Shown here: piece after piece, positions 27,823-36,217 of the stretch
Layout of the letters: each line of letters opens with the position of its first letter
How positions within the stretch are numbered: the stretch's first letter is position 1
Origin: Pseudomonas chlororaphis
Lineage (GTDB): Bacteria; Pseudomonadota; Gammaproteobacteria; Pseudomonadales; Pseudomonadaceae
Length of the DNA: 64,000 bases
Direction: 5' to 3'
NCBI RefSeq assembly: GCF_001921865.1
Contig: NZ_MSCT01000009.1
Coordinates: 1 to 64,000, forward strand
Position numbers and translations under genes: made by a program
Notes under the pieces: generated by a model
Seen by the model: the letters and a program-made list of their open reading frames with translations, nothing else
Database searches by the model: none
What the model was told of the DNA's origin: nothing

Positions 27823-28139
27823 CGCATTTTCTGGACGGTGTACACATCCATTCCTGCGGTCACGGCAGCTTATGGTTCCGCCCTGACGGCGGGTCACTTT
27901 GGAAAAGCCCCAAAGTAACCAAAGGGCTCTTGCCCCTCCACTCGGTGCCTCGCCTAGGCTCGGCATGCCCTCTCTCCGGCATTGATCCGTGGGCCGCCGC
28001 AAGGGGCCATCCCTGGCCCCGTGCGGCTAACCCGGCGTCCTGCCGGGTTACCCACGGCTCAATGCCTGCGTTCGGCCATCGTGGTTAACGGGGCGCTCAG
28101 ATCAAAATCAAAAGCAGACGGCGGCCTTCCGGCCGGCCT
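27823..28139 (+). repeat. Structured ~320-nt repeat, copy A
   Basis: It fills the gene-free stretch 27567-28175. From GTGTACACATCC through CTTATGGTTCCG to ATCAAAATCAAAAGC it matches copies at 41508, 52536 and 57026. Hairpins: CCGCC/GGCGG (27878-27882, 27888-27892); ACTTTGG/CCAAAGT (27896-27902, 27910-27916) whose loop AGCC (27906-27909) can pair with GGCT (27925-27928); GGGGCC/GGCCCC near 28000-28020; and ACCCGGC/GCCGGGT (28030-28036, 28042-28048). The short open frames inside it recur only because the DNA is repeated. Copies A and B are closer to each other than to C and D. Confidence 0.85.
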
Positions 28140-28175
28140 GGGGTTTGGGGTTGTGTGTAGGGTGCTTTTAGGTTT

Positions 28176-28577
28176 TTAACGCCCCAGCTTTTCCATCGCT
28201 GCATCCGCCAGAAAAGACGACCGGCTCTTAATGTTGTGCTCTCGGACAAAGCGGTCGATTCGTTGAATCACGTAACCCGGCAAGGTCACGTTGACCTTCT
28301 CGGTCTTGCCCAGGTAAGGCGTGATATCGATATCCAGCATGCCCCAGCCCATGCCCGCGAAATCGGGGTTGGCGCGGTGGGTGTGGGTGGCAGAGGGCAG
28401 GGGAATGGCTTGTCCTGCGCGGGCCAGTTCTTCGAGCATGATGTGGGCGATTTCGATGGCGGCGCCATACGTGGCCTCGAAGGTGTCGCCGGCGGTTATC
28501 GCGCCAGGAATGTCCGGAATCTGAATGCCGGTAGCGGTGCGCTCGTCGCCCCACTCGATGCAGATGGGATAGTGCAC
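28176..28577 (-). CDS. HicB-family antitoxin-like protein without visible HicA
   Basis: 133 residues starting at a GTG (28577) behind GAGGAG at ideal spacing; a longer form would run through REP sequence and is rejected. The N-terminal HicB fold is seen in FPVxxE-like HYPICIEWGDERTATGIQIP and the DIPGAITAGDTFEAT stretch; the C-terminus (VNVTLPGYVIQRIDRFVREH) is a ribbon-helix-helix DNA-binding domain. HicB normally neutralises and co-represses with the toxin HicA encoded next door. Neither flank holds a HicA-like frame of about 60 residues with its conserved Gly/His motif; a REP pair occupies the upstream side. Confidence 0.82.
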   Translation of the reverse strand: MHYPICIEWGDERTATGIQIPDIPGAITAGDTFEATYGAAIEIAHIMLEELARAGQAIPLPSATHTHRANPDFAGMGWGMLDIDITPYLGKTEKVNVTLPGYVIQRIDRFVREHNIKSRSSFLADAAMEKLGR

Positions 28578-28633
28578 GGGGATCTCCTCAAAAGGTGCGA
28601 AGGCTGAGTCGGCGGCCTGGAGTTGACGCTCCC

Positions 28634-28786
28634 TGTAGCCGCTGCCGAAGAATGAGGCTGCGATCGGGTTGGGCGGCATTCCGACGAAGTGCCCGCCAAA
28701 CCTGGCGACGCGGTGTAGCAGGTAAATCCGGGAAGCAGTATTTGCGTCTGCTGCGCAGCCGATCGCAGCCTTCGGCAGCGGCTACA
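28634..28786. repeat. REP inverted pair (TGTAGCCGCTGCC type)
   Basis: TGTAGCCGCTGCCGAAGAAT at the left and an inverse copy ending TTCGGCAGCGGCTACA at the right, directly upstream of the hicB-like gene. Confidence 0.85.
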
Positions 28787-28811
28787 AACAGCCTCTCAGG
28801 CTCAATAGTGC

Positions 28812-29093
28812 TCAGCGCTCCTGCGCCGCACGCCACTGAATCACCTCCAGCACCGCACACCCTTCCCGGGTCAGCAGATGCACCCCTCGGGTCACCCGCG
28901 TCAGGTCGCAGTCGGAAATATCTTTCAGGTTAAGCGTGGACAGCGTGTCCATCAGATCGCGCACCACGGTGAAACGATGGGCCGCACTGTTGGCCAGATC
29001 GCTCAGGGAGGCTTGGGTATCGAGGTAGAAAACCGCTTGATCGGCGTCGTGGGTGTCGACGGCGGTGAAGCGTGAAAGTGGCTGGTCAATCAT
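28812..29093 (-). CDS. Small hypothetical protein
   Basis: 93 residues from the ATG at 29093 (MIDQPLSRFTAVDTHDADQA), with CAGGAG 8 bases upstream. It is a soluble, mostly helical-looking protein with no Cys-rich or membrane part. The size and overall pattern recall the short DUF3077/DUF6124-like proteins that are numerous in Pseudomonas, but I cannot confirm this. The stop is close to the REP pair. Stand-alone gene. Confidence 0.6.
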   Translation of the reverse strand: MIDQPLSRFTAVDTHDADQAVFYLDTQASLSDLANSAAHRFTVVRDLMDTLSTLNLKDISDCDLTRVTRGVHLLTREGCAVLEVIQWRAAQER

Positions 29094-29355
29094 CGGTGCA
29101 GCTCCTGTGCTGAGAGCAATCACCTGTGTTGCCGACGATGAGGAAAATGACCGCTGTACGCGTATGTAACGACCGGAGATCCACCGCGCACAGCCGTCAT
29201 AACATCCTGTCGCGGGCACCCGATAGGCGACTGCAAAGGTGTTGTGGACGCTGATGCTGCGTTGTAATTCGACCGGCCAAGGTCGTTCGCGAATTTTGCT
29301 GCGAGGGCGAACTATAGGAGTGGCGCTTGAGCGCCGCAACCGTGCATGGGTGGAG
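29094..29355. other. Intergenic region, possible left edge of a transferred segment
   Basis: It holds the upstream region of the 93-residue gene and a small hairpin GGCGC-TTGA-GCGCC at 29322-29335. To the right of this point base composition falls and remains lower up to about 33590. Confidence 0.35.
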
Positions 29356-29595
29356 ATGTTTGAGTGGTTGTGTCATGGGACCGACGAAAACTACGGCAGA
29401 TATGTAACTGCTCTGAGCTGGCTATCCGTTTGCATGGGAGCTATCCAATCTGAGCTTGGGGGACTTCTGCACGAAGTGACCGAAACAAGGCTTTGGGACT
29501 CGCCCGATGGGCAGTTTGTTAATGCTATCGATGTGTTGACGGCAAGCCCCTTTGGAGGCCGACTGATTACTTCCGGAGCAGAGTTCAAGTCGTAG
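29356..29595 (+). CDS. Doubtful small open frame beside the SIR2 gene
   Basis: 79 codons from the ATG at 29356 (MFEWLCHGTDENYGRYVTAL) to TAG at 29595. GGTGGAG touches the ATG directly, which is too close for a good ribosome site. The codon composition is A/T-richer than in the chromosomal genes around and similar to the SIR2 gene. No family was recognised. It may be the remnant of a gene carried with the SIR2 gene or a small partner; it may also not be translated. Confidence 0.3.
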   Translation: MFEWLCHGTDENYGRYVTALSWLSVCMGAIQSELGGLLHEVTETRLWDSPDGQFVNAIDVLTASPFGGRLITSGAEFKS

Positions 29596-29653
29596 CTACT
29601 GCCAGTCAAGGCGCTCTGCTTCGAATTGAATTTTCGACTTGGAAGACCAAGAT

Positions 29654-32600
29654 TTAGCTTCGCTCAACAAGATCGACAAGGCGTAAATAACGCGAATCTG
29701 ATTTCAGGTCAGGCTGGGTTTCAGCGATCAGACCTAGCACCTTCGGCAACTCGTACGGAGGGCGTGTGAGAGTCTGGGGTGTAACTCTGTTGATTAAGTC
29801 CAGCGTTGTTTCAGGAAACAAAACGGTGATTGGCTTTTCATCGTTTAAATCTCGAGTGAACCGGTAGAACGGATGATCATTTGTCTCCACCGCCACCAAG
29901 AATTTCTTTACTGCTTCGTAAACAGCGGGAAAGCTATCGCCAGTGTCATCAAGCATGCCTATCCAAGCTCTCATCGATTTTGAAGTTCTGTATCGGCGTT
30001 CTCTCGGCCAGTCTTTGTTGATTAAAGGAATGACGTGCTCAATCCAGCCGTTCTTGTTTTTCTGTCCAACTTGACCCAGCCACCAGATGAACCGATTTCG
30101 AGTGTCATCGGACATAGCTCGAAAGACCGAACGCAGTTCTCCTTGGGAGAGCCCGCTAGGCTCATTTGTGTGAAATATGCGCATGTAGCCTAGCCATTCG
30201 GCAGCTCCGATTGAAAGATCTCGGTCCCATGAAAATCCTTCGACCCACGGGAATAGGTTGAGCAGGAGCGGTTTGATGATCTCTCGCAACGATCGTCGTG
30301 GCACTTGATTACTATAAAGAAATCCGTTCCATGCAGGTTCTGACGCTGGATGTTCGAATGCCAACATTGGAACAAATCGCTCCTCAGCCCAGACCGGATC
30401 TATAAACATGAGCCAGTTCAGCATCTTGCTTGCTATTGATACGACATGATCGGAACCTTCACCGCGTGCAGCTAAGAGGCGTTCGATTCGAGACTTGATA
30501 TGGTCTGGAATTAGTGAGCCGGCGACCTCCTGCCTCTCTCTGGGCACCGCGCCTAAAAGGCCCTTAGCACACATGCCGATCGGGCTATTGATTGCATGGC
30601 CATACGTGCGCAAGGACTGTTCAATCACTTTTCCGCCTTGGTGGGTTTTACCAAGACCACTCTTCACTGCCTCTGCTCCACCGCTCAAGATGCCCTCGAC
30701 GATATGGTCGTAGACCGCCCAACCGAGATCAGCATCAAACTCAAGGATTGCCACCAGATGCTGTTGGAGCCATTGGCCCAAGGTGTGGTTCAGTTGGGCG
30801 ATAACTGCATGCGGGAGCCGCGCTACTCGGTTCAGGAATACCCGTCTCAGCCTGGCTGTGGTGTCTGCAGGAAACTCATTGATCATGGACGACCAGAACG
30901 CCTCTGGGTAGTCGCCAGCCTTACCTGCAATCGTCAGAGCAGACAATGCCTTTCGCGGATTGACTTTCACCAAACCAGTAAAGGGGCGCTTCTCGGTGAA
31001 GCTGCCAAAGTCACGCTTCAGCTCTTCCTTTGCCCTGGAAACCACCTCGTTTACGGGAAGATCCAAGACTGCATCTGGTTTCTCGTCCGTATCGACCCAG
31101 CCAGTATGAGAGCCGTGCTTGATGACCGTCGAAGTCGCCCAAGCATCGCTCCAATCAAGAATACCTCCGATCATCTCGGCAAGCCGTTCACTGCGAGCGG
31201 TTGTAAGTTCACAACCCTGTAGTTCGAGATATCGAGCATATCTTGCGGCGAACTCATCCCGCAGGCCATGGAACTTTTCGTCAGGCCAGTGAGTACGCTG
31301 GTCGGGACCCGTCAAGATACGGTCGATAAGTTGATTCCGGCTCGCCTGAGAGAACTCTTTCCATCGGTCAACCAGTAGGAAAAGAAGCTCTCGGGCCACA
31401 TCAATATCCCAGAATGCCTCCTGATCTAAGAACAAGACTTGCTCGGCAACCGCGTCGGCCTCAAAGATGTCTACTTTGCTGTATGCATAGAGTTTGAGCT
31501 TTCGGAAGAAGAACTGCTCCGTTGTGGGCCAAGTCGTTGCATGTGCCTTCGCCAGATCTGGCCATTTGGCAGTCATTTGGTCGAAAAGTTGAACAAACCA
31601 AACCATGGCCTCCGCGGCTTCCGTGATGTGATTTTTCCCGTCGACCTCGCGTTCCGGATAGCAGGTAGGTGCACGGAAGTAGATGGTCTCGATATCCCCC
31701 AATAGCCCTGAGGCGACAGTAAGCTGCTCCTGCAGGATGCCAAATATCTTTGGTAGTAGGTCGTCGGGGATATCTAAATTTTCGTTGTGCTTATCAAGGA
31801 ACATGACTTCGCACTGACCGAGATCGTTGAGATGAATATCCTCCCAGGATGCCAGTGGAGGCCTGCACTGCCTCAAGCCAAACGGTCGCTTGATCTCTAA
31901 TCGCGGAGTCGTAACCTTCCGGAACTCTCTTAGGACACTAGCCGTCCATCCTTCTGCATTGATCCGTTTCTTCAAGTCAAACCATTCGCCATTCCACTGA
32001 TGATTACGAGGATCTCGATGGTGTTCGAGGATGAGATTCCAGATATGACGAGCTCGTTCATTGAGAGCCTTTGAATGCTCCACTTGCCACTCGAGCTGTT
32101 GCAGAAGTCGCGGATGCAGACCGTTCTGACGAATGGTCCACCAGGCCAGCACAGGGCTTTCGATGGCCTTGCTGATCCAGGTGATAAGGTGAGCAAGCCT
32201 TATTGGCGTTGCCTCAAAACCTTCTGCTTGGCGCCCACCGAGTCGATGAAGCTCATGTGGATTGTCGTCTTCGTCCCGCCAAACTAATAGATTGTCGTTG
32301 CTTACACCCTGCTTGCGATCTTCATCAGAGATATCGCTCAGATCGTCATCAAGTCCGTAAGCGACCAACGGGTCAAAGGTCTCTGCATCAACGCCATAGT
32401 CACGAACTGGTTCAGCTGATCGCACATAAGCATCCATTACACATACCCATTCAGGATGCGGAGTTGGATCAGCCTCCGAGAATAATCTAGCGCCCTGTAC
32501 CGTGCGAAGGACATGAGCAACTTGGCCGCGCACATGAGGGGCAAGGACTTTCGGATCCTGTTGGGATTGAGAGATCACGGATGCACGCCATCTACGAGGA

Positions 32601-33466
32601 TCATCGGCTCGCTCTGCCCAAGCTTCCATACTCGTCCACAAGTCCGAGTGATCGGAATAGGCTATTGCTGTAACCCCTCGGTCACGCCATTTGGCTTCGA
32701 TGTCCTCGGGAAGCCCACGGTCAAAGGCATAGAGTCGAGATCGATCATACTCGCCGTCATGGTTAAGGCCCTGAAGAAGATATTTGACGGGAGGGTCTTC
32801 TGCCTGATAGCCGACTAAAACGACGGTATGTCGTTCGAGGAGGTGTCTGATGAAGTTGGTAGCCCATCCTTCTGAGAGGTATGCACGTCCAAAGTCTGCG
32901 CTGCTAAGCACGTAGGGATGAGTTTCAGAGGTTGCCTCCACCAGTCGCCCGTGAAGATACGTGATCCCCTCTATCTTCGATCCGAAGTTTAGATCGGGAA
33001 ACGCAGGCGGCACATGCCAGACCAGATGCCCTCCCACATGCCCGACCTCGAACAATCGGTCGAAGTTCGTCGTGACAATCTGTGGTACGCCGCTCTGACT
33101 CGAAGAAATCCGCTTAATTAGATCGTGTTCACGTCCAACATCTTTGATTTGTAGAGGAGCACTTAGCCGCTCCGTGACCAGAGCGTTAACTTCATCCTTA
33201 CCGTATTCAAGGTGGAGGAGGTTGAAGATTTGGTCGAGTGGGACATTCGCAGCAGATTGATCATCCAGCCATGGCCGAAACGCGGCCATAATTTCTGAAT
33301 CGGCTGGCGGGTCAAAAAACTCAATGACGTGCCGAGTAAGACCGACGAAAGTAGGCATTCCAGATGGTAACGAAACTCCGGCACCACACAGAAATACGAC
33401 GCGGCCAGCGTCACAGCGCTCCAGGAGGATATCTGGTATCGAAGGGCCATCGGGATGGAATCTCAT
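29654..33466 (-). CDS. Large SIR2-domain protein, candidate antiphage NADase
   Basis: 1270 residues from the ATG at 33466. The N-terminal SIR2-like NAD-binding domain (about 20-290) has CGAGVSLPSGMPTF (28-40), TTNFDRLFE (132-140), the expected catalytic His in TYLHGRL (His172) and VGYQAEDPPV (218-227). The remaining ~950 residues are helical, repeat-like and unrecognised; a C-terminal DUF4020-type region is possible but from memory only. Long SIR2 proteins such as DSR1/DSR2 deplete NAD+ on phage infection. The gene is poorer in G+C: I counted 30 of 60 at 30181-30240 against 41 of 60 at 34561-34620, suggesting transfer. It stands alone with no helper gene or transposase nearby. Confidence 0.85.
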   Translation of the reverse strand: MRFHPDGPSIPDILLERCDAGRVVFLCGAGVSLPSGMPTFVGLTRHVIEFFDPPADSEIMAAFRPWLDDQSAANVPLDQIFNLLHLEYGKDEVNALVTERLSAPLQIKDVGREHDLIKRISSSQSGVPQIVTTNFDRLFEVGHVGGHLVWHVPPAFPDLNFGSKIEGITYLHGRLVEATSETHPYVLSSADFGRAYLSEGWATNFIRHLLERHTVVLVGYQAEDPPVKYLLQGLNHDGEYDRSRLYAFDRGLPEDIEAKWRDRGVTAIAYSDHSDLWTSMEAWAERADDPRRWRASVISQSQQDPKVLAPHVRGQVAHVLRTVQGARLFSEADPTPHPEWVCVMDAYVRSAEPVRDYGVDAETFDPLVAYGLDDDLSDISDEDRKQGVSNDNLLVWRDEDDNPHELHRLGGRQAEGFEATPIRLAHLITWISKAIESPVLAWWTIRQNGLHPRLLQQLEWQVEHSKALNERARHIWNLILEHHRDPRNHQWNGEWFDLKKRINAEGWTASVLREFRKVTTPRLEIKRPFGLRQCRPPLASWEDIHLNDLGQCEVMFLDKHNENLDIPDDLLPKIFGILQEQLTVASGLLGDIETIYFRAPTCYPEREVDGKNHITEAAEAMVWFVQLFDQMTAKWPDLAKAHATTWPTTEQFFFRKLKLYAYSKVDIFEADAVAEQVLFLDQEAFWDIDVARELLFLLVDRWKEFSQASRNQLIDRILTGPDQRTHWPDEKFHGLRDEFAARYARYLELQGCELTTARSERLAEMIGGILDWSDAWATSTVIKHGSHTGWVDTDEKPDAVLDLPVNEVVSRAKEELKRDFGSFTEKRPFTGLVKVNPRKALSALTIAGKAGDYPEAFWSSMINEFPADTTARLRRVFLNRVARLPHAVIAQLNHTLGQWLQQHLVAILEFDADLGWAVYDHIVEGILSGGAEAVKSGLGKTHQGGKVIEQSLRTYGHAINSPIGMCAKGLLGAVPRERQEVAGSLIPDHIKSRIERLLAARGEGSDHVVSIASKMLNWLMFIDPVWAEERFVPMLAFEHPASEPAWNGFLYSNQVPRRSLREIIKPLLLNLFPWVEGFSWDRDLSIGAAEWLGYMRIFHTNEPSGLSQGELRSVFRAMSDDTRNRFIWWLGQVGQKNKNGWIEHVIPLINKDWPRERRYRTSKSMRAWIGMLDDTGDSFPAVYEAVKKFLVAVETNDHPFYRFTRDLNDEKPITVLFPETTLDLINRVTPQTLTRPPYELPKVLGLIAETQPDLKSDSRYLRLVDLVERS

Positions 33467-33599
33467 ACGCTCAATTCATCAATGCTGTTAAAGGTTGTCA
33501 TACCTGAGCGGCGAATATGCTTCGACGGTAGGACTACAGATACCAAGTCGCACAGTATAGGCGTGCATCGACAGTGACTACGGTCTCAATCCCCACCCA

Positions 33600-34250
33600 T
33601 CAATCAACAATCACCCGCTCCCCCGGATCATCCCCCAAACACACCGTCAACTGCTGCCCAGCCTCGTTAAACGCGCAATGAGGCAAAGCCCGCTCCTTGA
33701 TAAAACTCAACGCCGGCAGGATAAACACGCCAGCCAAAATCAGCGCCCCCACAGTCCGCAAGAACAACACATCCGCGCTGCTGGCGACGGGCCGGGGTTT
33801 GAGGCGGCCGCGGCGATACCAGTACGCCGCGCTAGCGACAAAGCCGCCGCCGATCGCCATGGCGTAGTCCAGCTCCCAGGCCTGGGGGCTGAAGATCAGG
33901 TTGCCGTCGGCGTCGTCCGGGTAGTTGAGTCGCCACCAGGCGCCCAGCAGCAGCGGCACCAGGCCGGCGATGAGCCAGGCGAGGCGGGCGTCGGGCAGGC
34001 GGGTGAGCAGGGCGAGGGTCAGGCCGAGGGCGCAGGCGAGCCATAGGCCGAGGAACAGCTGGAAGCCCATGGCGCCGCCGAACAGGGTGCCGCTTACGTC
34101 TCGGGGGATGACCAGTTGCAGGTCGGCGAAGACCATCAGGGACAGCGGGGCTGCTATGGCGATCCAGCTCAACAGGCGGTTGAGCCATGACCACAGGGTA
34201 AACAGGCGGCGTACAAGAGGGTTCGGCAAAGCGGGAGCGGGCGCCAACAC
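33600..34250 (-). CDS. Inner-membrane protein of unknown function
   Basis: 216 residues starting at a GTG (34250) behind AAGGAAG. Four to five hydrophobic segments are visible (about 25-45, 55-80, 85-102, 128-145 and 163-182), with a short hydrophilic C-terminus ending VCLGDDPGERVIVD. No transporter or enzyme motif was seen. It lies between the SIR2 gene and the acyl-CoA dehydrogenase, with normal high G+C, so it belongs to the chromosomal backbone. Confidence 0.7.
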   Translation of the reverse strand: MLAPAPALPNPLVRRLFTLWSWLNRLLSWIAIAAPLSLMVFADLQLVIPRDVSGTLFGGAMGFQLFLGLWLACALGLTLALLTRLPDARLAWLIAGLVPLLLGAWWRLNYPDDADGNLIFSPQAWELDYAMAIGGGFVASAAYWYRRGRLKPRPVASSADVLFLRTVGALILAGVFILPALSFIKERALPHCAFNEAGQQLTVCLGDDPGERVIVD

Positions 34251-34371
34251 GTTTCTTCCTTGGGTGGTGTTCGGGGGCGCGAAGTATGCAAGGCCGCCGC
34301 CGGTTTTGCATCAGTTGCCGTGCCACTGTCCTGCAGGGCCGGGCAGGGCGCGAACGCCCCGCCCGCTGGGG

Positions 34372-36144
34372 TTAGAACTGCTCCGCTTCGAGGCCGAACA
34401 GTGAGGCGCTGCCGGCGCGGATGCTCTGTTCCAGGCTGAGGATGCGCGGCAGCAGGCGGCTGAAGTAGAAGCGCGCGGTGGCCAGTTTGGCGCCGTAGAA
34501 GTGGTCGTCTTCGCCGCGCTTGTGCTCGGCCACTTGGGCCATGCGCGCCCAGAGGTAGGCGTAGGCCACGTAGCCGAACAGGTGCAGGTAGTCGACGCAG
34601 GCGCTGCCCACGGCGTTGGGGTTTTGCACTGCCTGTTCGCGCAGCCAGTCGCTGAGGTCTTCCAGGCGCTGCACCGCGTCCAGCAGTTCGGCGGCGTAGG
34701 CGGCGCCGGGCAGGTAGGCGTAGTCGCGGATCTCGCCGGTGAACAGGCGCAGGGCCACGCCGCCGTTGCCCACCACTTTGCGGCCCAGCAGGTCGAGGGC
34801 CTGGATGCCGTTGGTGCCTTCGTAGATCTGCGCGATGCGCACGTCGCGCACCAGCTGCTCCTGGCCCCATTCGCGAATATAGCCGTGGCCGCCGAACACC
34901 TGCTGGCCGAGCACGCAACTGTCCAGGCCGGTGTCGGTGAAGAAGGCCTTGGCCACCGGGGTCAGCAGCGCCACCAGGGCTTCGGCGTTGTGCCGCTCAT
35001 GGGGTTGGTCGGCGAACTTGGCCAGGTCCAGCTGCTGGCCGACGTAGCTGGCAAAGGCGCGGCCGCCCTCGGTCATGGCTTTCATGGAGAGCAGCATGCG
35101 CCGCACGTCGGGGTGATGGATGATCGGGTCGGCGATCTTGTCCTTGGCCACCGGGCCTGCGGGCGAGCGGCTCTGCAGGCGTTCGCGGGCATAGGTGCGA
35201 GCGTTCTGGTAGGAGTTCTCGGCGCAGCCGATGCCCTGGATGCCGATGGACAGGCGCTCGTAGTTCATCATGGTGAACATCGCCGCCAGGCCCTTGTTGG
35301 CCTCGCCGATCAGCCAGCCGCGGGCGCCGTCGAAGTTCAGCACGCAGGTGGCCGAGGCCTTGATCCCCATCTTGTGCTCGATGGAACCACAGCTCACCGC
35401 GTTGGCTTCGCCGAGGGCGCCGTTGGCGTCGACCTGGATCTTCGGCACCAGGAACAGCGAGATGCCCTTGGGCCCGGCCGGGGCGTCCGGCAGCTTGGCC
35501 AGCACCAGGTGGATGATGTTTTCGGTCAGGTCCTGCTCGCCGCCGGTGATGAAAATCTTGCTGCCGCTGATCCGGTAGCTGCCGTCGGCCTGGGGTTCGG
35601 CGCGGGTGCGGATGATGCCCAGGTCGGTGCCGGCGTGGGCTTCGGTCAGGCACATGGACCCGGCCCATCGGCCTTCGTACATGGGCGGCAGGTACAGCGC
35701 CTTGAGCGCTTCGCTGGCGTGGGCGTCGATGGCCAGGCAGGCGCCGGAGCTCAGGGCCGAATACAGGGCGAAGCTGGAATTGGCGGCGTAGAGCATCTCT
35801 TCGAACTGCACCGCGAGCATCTTCGGCATGCCCATGCCGCCGTAGGCCGGGTTGCCGCTCAAACCCACCCAGCCGCCTTGGATATAGGTGGCGTAGGCCT
35901 CCTTGAAACCGGCCGGGGTACGCACCTGGCCGTTGTGCCAGGTAGCGCCTTCCTCGTCGCCGCTGCGGTTGAGCGGGGCGATCAGCTGGCCGGTGACCTT
36001 GGCCGCCTCTTCGAGAATCGCATCGGCGGTATCGGCATCCACCGTCTCGGCCAGGGCCGGCAACCGCGCCCAAAGCCTGGGCGCGTTGAACACCTCATGC
36101 AGAACGAAGCGCATGTCGCGCAGGGGAGCGTTGAATTCGGGCAT
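34372..36144 (-). CDS. Acyl-CoA dehydrogenase, long form with C-terminal extension
   Basis: 590 residues (MPEFNAPLRDMRFVLHEVFN). The usual three-part ACAD fold is present with FAD-site signature GSMCLTEAHAGTDLG near residue 160 and GGHGYIREWGQEQLVRD near residue 430, whose neighbouring IYEGTNGIQALDLLGRK is typical. An N-terminal ACDH_N extension and a C-terminal ACDH_C-like region (beyond 460) place it with the DmdC/AcdA type long-chain or phenylacyl-CoA dehydrogenases. It makes 2-enoyl-CoA from acyl-CoA. It lies 73 bases after the acyl-CoA synthetase gene, forming an activation-plus-oxidation operon. Confidence 0.92.
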   Translation of the reverse strand: MPEFNAPLRDMRFVLHEVFNAPRLWARLPALAETVDADTADAILEEAAKVTGQLIAPLNRSGDEEGATWHNGQVRTPAGFKEAYATYIQGGWVGLSGNPAYGGMGMPKMLAVQFEEMLYAANSSFALYSALSSGACLAIDAHASEALKALYLPPMYEGRWAGSMCLTEAHAGTDLGIIRTRAEPQADGSYRISGSKIFITGGEQDLTENIIHLVLAKLPDAPAGPKGISLFLVPKIQVDANGALGEANAVSCGSIEHKMGIKASATCVLNFDGARGWLIGEANKGLAAMFTMMNYERLSIGIQGIGCAENSYQNARTYARERLQSRSPAGPVAKDKIADPIIHHPDVRRMLLSMKAMTEGGRAFASYVGQQLDLAKFADQPHERHNAEALVALLTPVAKAFFTDTGLDSCVLGQQVFGGHGYIREWGQEQLVRDVRIAQIYEGTNGIQALDLLGRKVVGNGGVALRLFTGEIRDYAYLPGAAYAAELLDAVQRLEDLSDWLREQAVQNPNAVGSACVDYLHLFGYVAYAYLWARMAQVAEHKRGEDDHFYGAKLATARFYFSRLLPRILSLEQSIRAGSASLFGLEAEQF

Positions 36145-36217
36145 CGCAAAAACCTCGTGTGAATCAAAAAGGTCGAACCGGCATTGAGGGCACGGACTGG
36201 GCGGTTATCTATTCAGG

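Noticed and set aside
27739..28088. Small open frames on both strands inside the structured repeat, recurring in all four copies
   Set aside because: The recurrence comes from the DNA repeat. Copies differ by paired base changes that preserve stems, not by synonymous changes, and no ribosome sites are present.
28588..28860. Minus-strand frame upstream of hicB as a possible HicA
   Set aside because: Its translation is REP sequence and shows none of the HicA features.
33467..33599. tRNA or attachment site at the right side of the SIR2 gene
   Set aside because: No cloverleaf, no repeated ends and no integrase-like gene are visible.
34501..36162. Long plus-strand frame opposite the acyl-CoA dehydrogenase
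   Set aside because: Shadow of the ACAD gene; same reasoning as for other antisense frames.
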